From NCBI RefSeq assembly GCF_023243115.1, contig NZ_CP085081.1, forward strand, positions 4,299,001-4,363,000: DNA of 64,000 nt, given 5' to 3'. Origin of the DNA: Sediminicoccus sp. KRV36. GTDB lineage: Bacteria > Pseudomonadota > Alphaproteobacteria > Acetobacterales > Acetobacteraceae. The number at the start of each line of letters is the position of its first letter. Position 1 is the first letter of the stretch. Of this stretch, positions 10,089 through 18,082 are shown in pieces. The translations under genes and the position numbers were made by a program. The notes beneath the pieces are model-generated. The model was not told the DNA's origin. It did not search any database and saw only the letters and a list, made by a program, of their open reading frames with translations.

Positions 10089-10999
10089 AGCGCGATCTCC
10101 ATGCCATCCTCGGCGACGTCCCATCCGGCGGCGGCCAGCGCCGCGCGCTCCGGGCTGTCATCCAGCAAGGCGGGGTTGGTATTGTTGATATGCACGAAGA
10201 TCCGCCGCGCCACACCGAGCGGGGCGAAGGCCGCCATCGTCTCGGTCATGGACATGTGGCCCATGCGACGCCCGGTCTTGGGGCCAGCGCCGGCCACGAT
10301 CATCTCGTCATCCGTGTAGAGCGTGCCGTCGAAGAGCACGCAGGCGGCCCCGCGCAGCCTCTCGGCCAGCGCGGGCGTCATCATCGCGCAGCCCGGAATG
10401 TAGTGCAGCGCCGCCCCGCCGGCCGAGATCGCGAGGCCCACCGCCTCGCCATCCTCGGCCAGGCCCGGATCACCGGCGCCCTCGGCAAAGAGCGGCACCT
10501 TGCCGGGCACGGGATAGGCCTCCAGCGTCAGGCCGAGCGGCGCGCCCTGGCCGTCCACAGGGGCAAAGGCGGTATGGAGCGGCATCACCTCACGCGTCAC
10601 GAATTCGGGGTTGAGCGCCCGGAAGATGGGATTTTCCGCCAGCACCGCGAGGCTCGTGGGGGTGCCGTAGAGTCGGAAGGCCTGGCGTTCACGCAGATTG
10701 AGCAGGCCGGCAATGGTATCCACTTCCGCACCCGTCAGGGCGATGGCGGCGATGGGGGAATTTCGCAGCGGCTCAGGCCGGGGATGCAGCGCAGGTGTCG
10801 CCGCCATCTGCGCGCGCAGATCGGGCGAGGCATTGACCAGAAGCCAGCGCTCGCCATCCGCACTCACGGCGAGGGAGGCCTGGCTGCGGGGCTTGGCCGC
10901 CGGATCACCGGAGCGTGCCCGCCGGCAACCCGGGCCAGCGGAATTCCATTGCGGGAAGCCGCCTCCGGCCCCCGCCCCCAGCACGATGGCGCGCAGCAT
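10085..10999 (-). CDS. pqqB: PQQ biosynthesis protein PqqB
   Basis: A 304-residue metallo-beta-lactamase-fold protein acting in PQQ synthesis, where it is proposed to hydroxylate the cross-linked Glu-Tyr intermediate. The N-terminus MLRAIVLGAGAGGGFPQWN and the cysteine/serine-rich following segment are diagnostic of PqqB. Later blocks LTGAEVDTIAGLLNLRE, DGTLYTDDEM and HINNTNP are also family-typical. ATG 10999 is clear. It follows pqqA by 35 bases and is followed by two mini-ORFs rather than directly by pqqC. Confidence 0.97.
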   Translation of the reverse strand: MLRAIVLGAGAGGGFPQWNSAGPGCRRARSGDPAAKPRSQASLAVSADGERWLLVNASPDLRAQMAATPALHPRPEPLRNSPIAAIALTGAEVDTIAGLLNLRERQAFRLYGTPTSLAVLAENPIFRALNPEFVTREVMPLHTAFAPVDGQGAPLGLTLEAYPVPGKVPLFAEGAGDPGLAEDGEAVGLAISAGGAALHYIPGCAMMTPALAERLRGAACVLFDGTLYTDDEMIVAGAGPKTGRRMGHMSMTETMAAFAPLGVARRIFVHINNTNPALLDDSPERAALAAAGWDVAEDGMEIAL

Positions 11000-11034
11000 G
11001 GAAATGGCCCGAGCGAGTGGCCCGGGCCGCCGCC

Positions 11035-11115
11035 TCAGCCGATCTCGGCGCAGGCGTAGCTGTTGATTTCGAGGGCGAGCGAGACTTCGACGATGCGAGG
11101 GGTCTTCCAGGCCAT
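11035..11115 (-). CDS. pqqA: PQQ precursor peptide PqqA
   Basis: A 26-residue ribosomal precursor, MAWKTPRIVEVSLALEINSY followed by ACAEIG. The substrate residues E16 and Y20 sit in the required E-x3-Y spacing; they are cross-linked by PqqE and become the PQQ skeleton. A good Shine-Dalgarno (AAGGAA) precedes the ATG at 11115. It is the first gene of pqqABCDE, so the operon promoter should lie in the 246 bases between it and the divergent asd gene. Confidence 0.97.
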   Translation of the reverse strand: MAWKTPRIVEVSLALEINSYACAEIG

Positions 11116-11361
11116 GCTGATATTCCTTCCCAGAGATCGCCGGCCAACCGCCGGCCCGCCTAACATGGCGGGGGAATGCCCATCCATCAAGCGGGCCGCG
11201 CGCCAGGGAAGGGGCCAGGGAGGGGACTTAGCATGCCGAGCCCTGGCTTTCGGCCATCAGGGAGCTGCCGCGTCTGGCCTGAAGGGCGCCAGGCCCATGC
11301 TTTGCTGGACGCGCCAGGCCGCAAGCCGTAAAGCCCGGGCTTGATCTGACGGAGAAATCCC

Positions 11362-12393
11362 ATGGCCTATAAAGTCGCCGTTGTCGGTGCCACCGGTGCG
11401 GTCGGGCGTGAAATCCTGAAGATCCTGGCCGAGCGGAATTTCCCGGCCAGCGAGGTCTTCGCCCTGGCTTCGCCACGCTCCACCGGCCAGAATGTGAGCT
11501 TCGGCGACAAGACCGTGCTGAAGATCAAGAACCTCGAAACCTTCGATTTCACGGGCGTGGACATCGCGCTGTTCAGCCCGGGCGCCGCCGTCTCGGCCAT
11601 TCATGCGCCGCGCGCGGCCGGCCAGGGCTGCGTCGTGATCGACAATACCAGCCAGTTCCGCATGGAACCCGACGTGCCGCTCGTGGTGCCAGAGGTGAAC
11701 CCCCAGGCGCTCAAGCGCTTCCGCAAGCGCAACATCATCGCCAACCCGAATTGCAGCACCATCCAGATGGTGGTGGCGCTGAAGCCGCTGCATGACATCG
11801 TGCGCATCAAGCGCGTCGTCGTCTCGACCTATCAGTCGGTGTCGGGGGCCGGGAAGGAGGGCATGGACGAGCTCTTCAACCAGACCAAGGGCAGCTTCGT
11901 GCATGACATGCCGACCATGGAGCAGTTCACCAAGCCAATCTCCTTCAACGTCATCCCGCACATCGACAAATTCATGGAGGATGGCGCGACGAAGGAGGAG
12001 TGGAAGATGGCGGTCGAGACGCGGAAGATCCTCGATCCCGACATCCAGGTCTTTGCCACCTGCGTGCGCGTGCCGGTGTTCATTGGCCATGCGGAATCGG
12101 TGAATGTCGAGTTCGAAGGGCCGATCACGGTCGCCCAGGCCAGTGCCGCGCTGAAGAAGGCGCCCGGCGTCGGGCTGTTCGATAAGCGCGAGGATGCCGG
12201 CTACATCACGCCGCTCGATTGCGCGGGGGAAGATGACGTTTTCGTCTCCCGTCTGCGCCGCGACCCGACCGTGCCGCATGGGCTGGCCTTCTGGTGCGTC
12301 TCCGACAATCTGCGCAAGGGCGCCGCGTTGAACGCCATCCAGATCGCCGAGGAAATGCATCGCCAGGGGCTGTTGGTCCGCCAGCCGGCCTGA
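11362..12393 (+). CDS. asd: Aspartate-semialdehyde dehydrogenase
   Basis: Reduces aspartyl phosphate to aspartate semialdehyde with NADPH, the branch point to lysine/diaminopimelate, threonine and methionine. The 343-residue protein has the N-terminal nucleotide motif GATGAVGRE, the catalytic cysteine C131 in NPNCSTIQ and the substrate-binding STYQSVSGAG. A GGAG precedes the ATG. It is divergent from pqqA and stands alone. The following 177 bases are noticeably richer in A+T at their end. Confidence 0.97.
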   Translation: MAYKVAVVGATGAVGREILKILAERNFPASEVFALASPRSTGQNVSFGDKTVLKIKNLETFDFTGVDIALFSPGAAVSAIHAPRAAGQGCVVIDNTSQFRMEPDVPLVVPEVNPQALKRFRKRNIIANPNCSTIQMVVALKPLHDIVRIKRVVVSTYQSVSGAGKEGMDELFNQTKGSFVHDMPTMEQFTKPISFNVIPHIDKFMEDGATKEEWKMAVETRKILDPDIQVFATCVRVPVFIGHAESVNVEFEGPITVAQASAALKKAPGVGLFDKREDAGYITPLDCAGEDDVFVSRLRRDPTVPHGLAFWCVSDNLRKGAALNAIQIAEEMHRQGLLVRQPA

Positions 12394-12543
12394 GGCCCGC
12401 CGGCGCGACGCTAACGGCGAAAGGATGGCCGGATCGGGCCCGGCATGGGCTTTGCGCACTCCGGCAGGAATTCATAGAGATGCCAGATATCTAGGACTGT
12501 ATTCCCTATTTTTCTTGCAAACTAGAACAAAATAAGAACATAA

Positions 12544-12566
12544 GGGTCCTCCTGTCTGGAGGTCCC
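12544..12566 (+). promoter_or_regulatory. Hairpin sequestering the ribosome binding site of the downstream TTG-start gene
   Basis: CCTCC at 12548-12552 pairs perfectly with the GGAGG Shine-Dalgarno at 12558-12562 across a TGTCT loop. The stem extends outside a T/T mismatch as GGG (12544-12546) with CCC (12564-12566). The TTG start at 12571 lies eight bases after the GGAGG. Folding would hide the ribosome binding site. Upstream, 12490-12545 is AT-rich and contains TTGCAA at 12515-12520, a possible -35, but no convincing -10. Confidence 0.5.
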
Positions 12567-12570
12567 CCCC

Positions 12571-13935
12571 TTGCCCAGCTTCCTCATCCCCCCCCTGAAG
12601 ATCCTCCTCACCGGCCTCGCCGCCGTGGCCGTGCTCCTCACCGCGCGGCTGGCCGGCCTCAGCCTGGGGCCGATCCACGCAGCACCGGCCAGCCTCGCCG
12701 CCGTGCTGGTCTTTCTGGTCGGCATGGGCTTCGCCGCCTTCCTCTGGTGGCTCGCCTCGCGCTGCTTCACCCTGCTGCGCGACCCCGCCACCACGCCCGA
12801 GCAGATGGCCGCGCTGCGCGATCTGCCGCTGGCCCTGCCGGAGGGCACGGTTCGTGCGCTGCTGGCGCTCATTGTCGGCGTCATCGGCCTGCCGCTGCTG
12901 CTCTTCAGCCAGAGCCTGGCGCTGAATGACGCCATCGCCGGCTATGTGAACGGCATCATCGCCGGCGTGTTCGGCTATTATTTCGGCGCCCGCTCCACCA
13001 GCCCCGAGGCGCAGACCACCCGCCGCCTCAGCGATGCTCTGGAAGGCCAGACCCGCGCCAACGAGGCGCTCCGCCGGAGCGAGGCCGCGGCGCGCGAAGC
13101 CGCCGCCCAGGCCGCGCAACCGCCGCTCGCCGCCGATGCGATGGCCCGGCTGGAGCGGCATCTGGGCGTGGCACGGCTGCTGGTGCAGCGCATCGGCCCG
13201 GCGCTGCCGGCCGGGCTGATCCCGCCCCAGGCGGAGGCGCTGCTGGCCCAGGCGGAGCAAGCCCTGGCCGCCGCCCGCACCCTGCCCGACCTTGGGGCCA
13301 TCCAGGCCGCGACCGCCGGGCTGACGGGGCCGGACGGCCCGCTTCCCGCCCTGCTGCGCGCGGCCGCCCCGCTGCTGCCGGCGGCGATGGGCGGCCCGCT
13401 GGTCGGTATCGCGCTGCTGCTGGGCCTGGGCTGGAATCTCGGCTCGGCCGCCTGGCGCCGCTTCCGCGCAAGGCTGCTCGAAGCCCCGCATGATCCGGCC
13501 CTGTTTGAACCCGGCGCCATCACCCCCGCCTCGGCCGAATTGCGGCTGGCCGCGTCACCCATTTTCGCGCGGCTTTTCACGCTGCGCCTCGCGGAGCCAG
13601 GCTTCCTGGCCGCCTTGCTCGATGCCTGCCTGCGCCCGGATGCGGCCGAGCTTCTCTGGGCGCGCTACCCCGGCTTCGCCAATCCGGCCGAAGCGGCTGA
13701 GGGTTTGTCCGAATTCCGCAGCGCGCTCCTCGACGAACGCGTTGCCGCTGATCTCGCGCCCGAGCTTGTGGCCCGCGTCGCCCAGTCGCTGGGTCAGGGC
13801 GGCGCCAACGCCCGGCTGCCGCAACCCGGCACCGGGCAGGCCCAGGCCGCGCTGCACGCGCTCACCCTGCTGCTGGGCGAGATGCGCGACAGCCGCACCG
13901 ACCCGGCACCCATCCTGCGGGAGTTGGCGGCATGA
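12571..13935 (+). CDS. Hypothetical membrane protein with coiled-coil
   Basis: Unrecognised 454-residue protein. The first half shows two N-terminal hydrophobic helices (residues about 7-60). The segment PEGTVRALLALIVGVIGLP...GIIAGVFGYYFGAR follows at about 90-145, a membrane pattern I know from assorted small membrane or holin-like proteins. An Ala/Glu/Arg-rich probable coiled coil spans about 150-185, and another hydrophobic segment lies near 275-295. The start is TTG, chosen because of the GGAGG eight bases upstream; no ATG sits nearby in frame. It overlaps the next gene (ATGA) and heads an operon ending in a peptidoglycan-active enzyme. Confidence 0.7.
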   Translation: MPSFLIPPLKILLTGLAAVAVLLTARLAGLSLGPIHAAPASLAAVLVFLVGMGFAAFLWWLASRCFTLLRDPATTPEQMAALRDLPLALPEGTVRALLALIVGVIGLPLLLFSQSLALNDAIAGYVNGIIAGVFGYYFGARSTSPEAQTTRRLSDALEGQTRANEALRRSEAAAREAAAQAAQPPLAADAMARLERHLGVARLLVQRIGPALPAGLIPPQAEALLAQAEQALAAARTLPDLGAIQAATAGLTGPDGPLPALLRAAAPLLPAAMGGPLVGIALLLGLGWNLGSAAWRRFRARLLEAPHDPALFEPGAITPASAELRLAASPIFARLFTLRLAEPGFLAALLDACLRPDAAELLWARYPGFANPAEAAEGLSEFRSALLDERVAADLAPELVARVAQSLGQGGANARLPQPGTGQAQAALHALTLLLGEMRDSRTDPAPILRELAA

Positions 13936-14528
13936 GGATGGCCCTGCTCCTGCTGCTCGCCGGCTGCACGCCCATGGCCGCCATGCTGGATCCGCCGCTG
14001 GCCCAGCTGGCCCGCTGGGAGGCGGCGAGCGCCGCGGCGATCGCCGGGGAACCCGTAGCCTGCCCGCCCGGCCATGCGGCCTGCGCCCGGCTACATGCCC
14101 GCCGCGCCGAGGCGTGCATGGGCCTCGCCATGAGCAGCCGGGCGCCAGGTGCCGCCTGCCCGGCCACGCCGCAGCATCTGCCCTGCGCGATCGAGGCCTA
14201 TGCCACAGCGCGCGCCCTCACCCCCGATCCGGCGCTGGCGGCAGGCGAGGCACAAGCGCGGCTGTGCCTGGCGGAGTGGCTGGCACCGGCCGATGGCCTG
14301 CAGGAAGTGGCGCGCGCCGCCCCCGCCATCGCGGCAGCCCCGCCACAGCGCGCGCCGCTGCTGGCCGCCCGCGCAGCGCTCATTGCCGCGCGTCCCGGCG
14401 CCGCGCCAGACGCCCAACGCTGTGCCGCCACCCGCGCTGGCCTTGGCGCAGCGCCCCCAGCCTCGCGCGAGGCCCATGACCTGGCGCGGCGGCAAGCCTC
14501 CATCCCCGCATGCGGAGCCACGCCATGA
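13932..14528 (+). CDS. Small Cys-rich putative lipoprotein
   Basis: A 198-residue product with a very short signal ending in LLAGC (C12), a good lipobox, so it is probably an outer-membrane or periplasmic lipoprotein. It contains seven or more further cysteines (ACPPGHAAC, ACMG, AACPA, LPCAIEAYA, LCLAEW, RCAATR, PACGATP) and TPR-like Ala/Leu helical stretches. I recognise no family. It starts on the stop of the upstream membrane-protein gene and ends on the start of the lytic-enzyme gene, so the three products are likely made together. Confidence 0.65.
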   Translation: MRMALLLLLAGCTPMAAMLDPPLAQLARWEAASAAAIAGEPVACPPGHAACARLHARRAEACMGLAMSSRAPGAACPATPQHLPCAIEAYATARALTPDPALAAGEAQARLCLAEWLAPADGLQEVARAAPAIAAAPPQRAPLLAARAALIAARPGAAPDAQRCAATRAGLGAAPPASREAHDLARRQASIPACGATP

Positions 14529-15451
14529 TCCTGGATCGTCCCCTCGCCTTTCGCCTTCCCCTCGCCACGGGTGAGGATGTGCGCATGGCCCAGCTCGCCC
14601 TGATCCGCGCTGGCGCGCTGCGGGCCGATCCGGACGGCGTCTTTGGCCCCATGACGCGCGATGCCGTGCTCGCCTTCCAGCGGCGCGAAGGGCTGGCCGC
14701 CGATGGCGTGATCGGGCCGCAAACCTGGTCCCGCCTTGCCGGCCAGCCCGGCCTGCGCCGCGAGCGCCCCTGGCAGGAGGGGCTGAGGCCCTTCCTGCCC
14801 GCGCTGCTGACCCCGCATGGCCCGCCGGTCGGGCCCGGCCGGCGGCGCTGGCGGCTGACCCGCCAGGGCATCGCCATCGAAGGCGAGGAGACGGCGCCCC
14901 GCAGCGCCCTGCCACGCATCGCCGCCGCCTGCTGGGCGCAGCACCGGGACGTGCTGGAAGCGGCCGCGCGCCGCTTCACGGTCCCGGTGGAGTTGCTGCT
15001 GGCCACCGCCTGCACCGAAAGCGGGGGCCGCGCCGATGCGATCCGGGAGGAGCCCGGCTTCACCTCGGACGCCGCAACACCGCACCGCGTCTCGCCCGGC
15101 TTGATGCAGACGCTGATCTCCTCCGCGCGCGAGGCCCTGGCCGAACCGAAGCTGGACCGCGCCCGCCTGCTGGAGCCGGGTGTCTCCGCCATGGCGGGGG
15201 CCGCCTTCATCGCACGCCAGGCGCGGGTGACGCGCTTCGACCCACCCCTGGTCGCCATCGCCTATAACGCCGGCAGCCTGCGGCCGAGCCGCGATGCGCT
15301 GGACCCCTGGGGCCTGGTTCAGACCCGACGCGGCACGGGCCATTGGCACGCCGATGCCTTCTGCGCCTTCTTCAATGATGCCTTCACCCTCTTTGCAGCC
15401 GGCCAGGAACCAGGCGGCGAAACACCCAGCTTCCGGGGGCTGCTGCCATGA
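14525..15451 (+). CDS. Peptidoglycan-binding and lytic transglycosylase-like protein
   Basis: A 308-residue two-domain protein. Residues about 10-70 form a PG_binding_1 domain (DGVFGPMTRDAVLAFQRREGL, DGVIGPQTW). Residues about 150-280 look like a lysozyme/SLT fold: LLLATACTESGGRADA gives a candidate catalytic Glu, followed by SPGLMQTL and IAYNAGS, both typical of soluble lytic transglycosylases. There is no signal peptide, as in phage endolysins. The ATG at 14525 overlaps the upstream TGA. With the upstream membrane protein and lipoprotein it resembles a lysis-like set, though it is far from the phage cassette at 26-39 kb. Confidence 0.8.
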   Translation: MILDRPLAFRLPLATGEDVRMAQLALIRAGALRADPDGVFGPMTRDAVLAFQRREGLAADGVIGPQTWSRLAGQPGLRRERPWQEGLRPFLPALLTPHGPPVGPGRRRWRLTRQGIAIEGEETAPRSALPRIAAACWAQHRDVLEAAARRFTVPVELLLATACTESGGRADAIREEPGFTSDAATPHRVSPGLMQTLISSAREALAEPKLDRARLLEPGVSAMAGAAFIARQARVTRFDPPLVAIAYNAGSLRPSRDALDPWGLVQTRRGTGHWHADAFCAFFNDAFTLFAAGQEPGGETPSFRGLLP

Positions 15452-15699
15452 GCGCATGCGTCCTGGCGCCTGTTTCGCGCGCGGTCTTATCCGCACAGGC
15501 GTTGCCGCTTGCGCGGATCATGCGCCGAATAGCGGCGGCTCAATCCTGCCGCCACGAAGGCGTGTCGGGATCGAGAGCCGCAGCGCATCCGGCGAAGCTC
15601 TGGTGGCCAGCGCATGCGATCATCGCGACCGGATGGGGGCTACAGAACAAATCCACGCGGCATCCGGCATTCTTCGTTGCTGCGAAGCTGCCACAGCGC

Positions 15700-16221
15700 T
15701 CAGGCATTCGCCTCGATCAACGCCAGAAGCCCCTCCAGGATCTGCTCGGGCGCGGGCGGGCAGCCGGGGATGACGAGGTCCACCGGAAGTGCCGCATCCA
15801 CCCCGCCCAGCACGGCATAGCTGCCGCGAAACACGCCGCCATCCACCGCGCAATCGCCCAGCGCCACCACCCAGCAGGGCTCGGGTGTTGCCGCGCGCGC
15901 GCGGGCAAGCGCTTCGGCCATGTTGCGGGTGAGCGGGCCGGTGACGAGCAGGATATCCGCATGGCGCGGGCTGGCCACGAAGCGCAGGCCGAAACGCTCC
16001 AGGTCGTGCGCCACGTTCTGCAGTGCATTGATTTCCAGTTCGCAGCCATTGCAGCTTCCGGCATCCACCTGGCGGATGGCCAGCGAGCGGCCAAGCCGGG
16101 ATTGCGCGGCCTCCTCCAGCCGGGCGCGCAATTCGGTGACGATCTCGGGCGCGGTCGCCAAGGGCGATGCATCCGTGAGCGGGCGGGAGACAAGGTTGCG
16201 GAGCAGCTTGGGGATCAGCAT
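15700..16221 (-). CDS. hyfI: Hydrogenase-4/complex I small-subunit-like protein (HyfI/NuoB)
   Basis: A 173-residue member of the NuoB/HyfI family, which holds the [4Fe-4S] cluster closest to the active site or quinone site. All four expected cluster ligands are present: C57 and C60 in SCNGCELE, C124 in GDC and C154 in PGCPPAPEQIL. It is the last gene of the Hyf-like operon and starts on the stop of the VOC gene (TGATG). Its cluster is intact while the partner large subunit has lost the NiFe ligands. Confidence 0.9.
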   Translation of the reverse strand: MLIPKLLRNLVSRPLTDASPLATAPEIVTELRARLEEAAQSRLGRSLAIRQVDAGSCNGCELEINALQNVAHDLERFGLRFVASPRHADILLVTGPLTRNMAEALARARAATPEPCWVVALGDCAVDGGVFRGSYAVLGGVDAALPVDLVIPGCPPAPEQILEGLLALIEANA

Positions 16222-16601
16222 CAGGTGCCCGTCTCCATCGCCTCGGTGAAGACCAGGCGGTTGCCGAAGGGGTCGGTCACCGGCATGTCGCGCCAGCCCC
16301 AGGGCTGCGTCACGAGGGCAGGGCGCGCATGGCGGTAGTTGCGCGCAGTCAGCTCGGCGTGCAGCGCATCGAGGCCCGTCATCCGCAGGATCAGCTTGGC
16401 GCCGGGCGTGCCATCGCCGAAATGCTCGCTGAGAAACAGGATGAGCGCGCCGCGCGAAACCTGCGCGAAGACCGGCGCATCAGCCTCGAAGCGATGTTCC
16501 CAATCCCAGCTCATCCCCAGGAAATCGACGTAGAATTCGCGCGCCTTCGGCAGATCGAAGATGCGCAGCACGGGAATGGTGGCGTCAAAGCGGGGCGTCA
16601 C
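16221..16601 (-). CDS. VOC/glyoxalase-superfamily protein embedded in the Hyf-like operon
   Basis: A 126-residue protein of the vicinal oxygen chelate fold, closest in look to bleomycin-resistance/glyoxalase_7 proteins. IPVLRIFDLPKAREFYVDFLG is the first beta-alpha-beta unit, and WGWRDMPVTDPFGNRLVF is the last conserved strand. The GTG start (16601) overlaps the stop of the large-subunit gene as GTGA, and its own stop overlaps hyfI. An in-frame extension upstream reads into the previous gene and is rejected. Metal ligands cannot be assigned with certainty. Its location suggests a role linked to the complex, but none is known to me. Confidence 0.85.
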   Translation of the reverse strand: MTPRFDATIPVLRIFDLPKAREFYVDFLGMSWDWEHRFEADAPVFAQVSRGALILFLSEHFGDGTPGAKLILRMTGLDALHAELTARNYRHARPALVTQPWGWRDMPVTDPFGNRLVFTEAMETGT

Positions 16602-18082
16602 AGGTCCACCCCGCTGTAGCTGCCATTGATGCTTTTGTTGATGAGCGGAAAATCGGCCACGATATTGCCGATCACCGCTGCCTCCAGCAGGGGCCAGTGC
16701 AGCCAGGAGGGGTCGCGCAGCATGCAGGCCTCGATCCCGCCCGCGCCATCCAGCCGCAGCCACGCGAGGCATTCGCCGCGGAAGCCCTCCACCAGGGCCA
16801 CGCCCTCCCCACCGCGCGGCGGCAGGGTCACGGTCAGTTCGCCGGCGGGAAGAACCGGCAGCAGCGCCTGGAGGAAGGCGATGGATTGCAGCGCCTCGGC
16901 ATGGCGTTGGCGCCAGCGCGCATCCACATCGGCGCCCGGCTGGGTGATCAGCGCTTCGGGCGTCAGTTCCCCGCCGAGCAACCGCGCATCGAAGCCGCAG
17001 CCGGCCGCGCGGCCCACCACGCCGCCCGGCGCGAAAGCCGCGACCAGATCGGCATCCATGGTGCCGGTGCCCAGCACGCGATCCTGCAGGCTGGCATGGC
17101 TTTCATAGACAGCGAGCAGCGCGGGCAATTCCGCCGCGATCGGAGACAGCGCCCGCAGCATGGCCGCCACCCCCTCGCCCGAGAGATCCTGCGCGACGCC
17201 GCCCGGCAGCACGCGGTCCATCATCAGCCGATGGCCGAAGGCTTCGGCCTGCGCGCGCAACAGCCCCTCGCGCAGCCAGCCGCAGCGCGCATGGATCACG
17301 GCGAAGGCCGCGTCATTGGCGATGAAGCCGAGATCGTTCAGGTGATTGTGCAGCCGCTCCAGCTCCAGCATGGCGGCCCGCAAGGCCACGGCGCGGGGCG
17401 GCGCCTCAACCCCAAGTGCGGCTTCGGCCGCACGGGCGAAAGCCAGGGAATGCGCCACCGTGCTGTCACCCGAGAGCCTGGCGGCAAAGCGGGCCGCGGC
17501 GCGCGGCGGCTTGCCCTGCATGAGCGAGAGCGTGCCCTTGTGCGTATAGCCCAGACGCACCTCCAGCCGGACGATGATCTCGCCCTGGATATGGAAGCGG
17601 AAATGCCCCGGCTCGATCACGCCCGCATGGATGGGCCCGACAGGGATGATATGCACTCCGTCACCGGTCGCGGGCAGGAATTCCATGGGCGTAGAACCGG
17701 GCGGCTGCGCGGCGGGCCGGCCGGAAAGCGGGCCCAGCAACGGCCAGCGCCCGTGATCCAGGAAGGGGCGCGCATCCACGCCGCCCTCGGCCTCGATGCC
17801 CCAGAGATCGCGCAGCGCGCGCTCGAACAGCGTGGCACCTGGCCAAAGCGGGGAGAGGGCCGGAATCCGGCCCTCCGGCGCCGGGACGGAGGTGAGCAGC
17901 ACCTCCATCCGCGCCGCATCCAGGAAGGCGGCATGGGCGAAGCCCGCTTCGCCCCAAAGGCCCAGCAGCGTGATGCCGGGCGTGGGTGCCAGGGCTGACC
18001 AGCGTGCCGCATCCAGCAAATAGCGCGGCCAGGGCGCGCAGCCCATTTCCTGGCCGGACTCGATCAGCGCGCGCGCGGTCAT
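16598..18082 (-). CDS. hyfG: Hydrogenase-4 large-subunit-like protein (HyfG/NuoCD) lacking the NiFe ligands
   Basis: A 494-residue fusion of a NuoC-like N-terminal domain and a NuoD/hydrogenase large-subunit domain. HIIPVGPIHAGVIEPGHFRF, LGYTHKG and LERLHNHLND are clear family blocks. The two Ni-binding motifs are altered: hydrogenase R-x-C-G-x-C-x3-H-S reads RLSGDSTVAHS (S204, S207), and D-P-C-x2-C reads DPSWLH (S459, H462). A [NiFe] centre therefore cannot form in the known way. It is probably a quinone- or carrier-linked redox subunit. ATG 18082 overlaps the upstream stop (ATGA); the longer frame is rejected. Confidence 0.92.
   Translation of the reverse strand: MTARALIESGQEMGCAPWPRYLLDAARWSALAPTPGITLLGLWGEAGFAHAAFLDAARMEVLLTSVPAPEGRIPALSPLWPGATLFERALRDLWGIEAEGGVDARPFLDHGRWPLLGPLSGRPAAQPPGSTPMEFLPATGDGVHIIPVGPIHAGVIEPGHFRFHIQGEIIVRLEVRLGYTHKGTLSLMQGKPPRAAARFAARLSGDSTVAHSLAFARAAEAALGVEAPPRAVALRAAMLELERLHNHLNDLGFIANDAAFAVIHARCGWLREGLLRAQAEAFGHRLMMDRVLPGGVAQDLSGEGVAAMLRALSPIAAELPALLAVYESHASLQDRVLGTGTMDADLVAAFAPGGVVGRAAGCGFDARLLGGELTPEALITQPGADVDARWRQRHAEALQSIAFLQALLPVLPAGELTVTLPPRGGEGVALVEGFRGECLAWLRLDGAGGIEACMLRDPSWLHWPLLEAAVIGNIVADFPLINKSINGSYSGVDL

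Noticed and set aside
12571..15451. Part of the prophage lysis module
   Set aside because: It is 11 kb from the virion cassette, separated by metabolic operons, and the cassette has its own endolysin.
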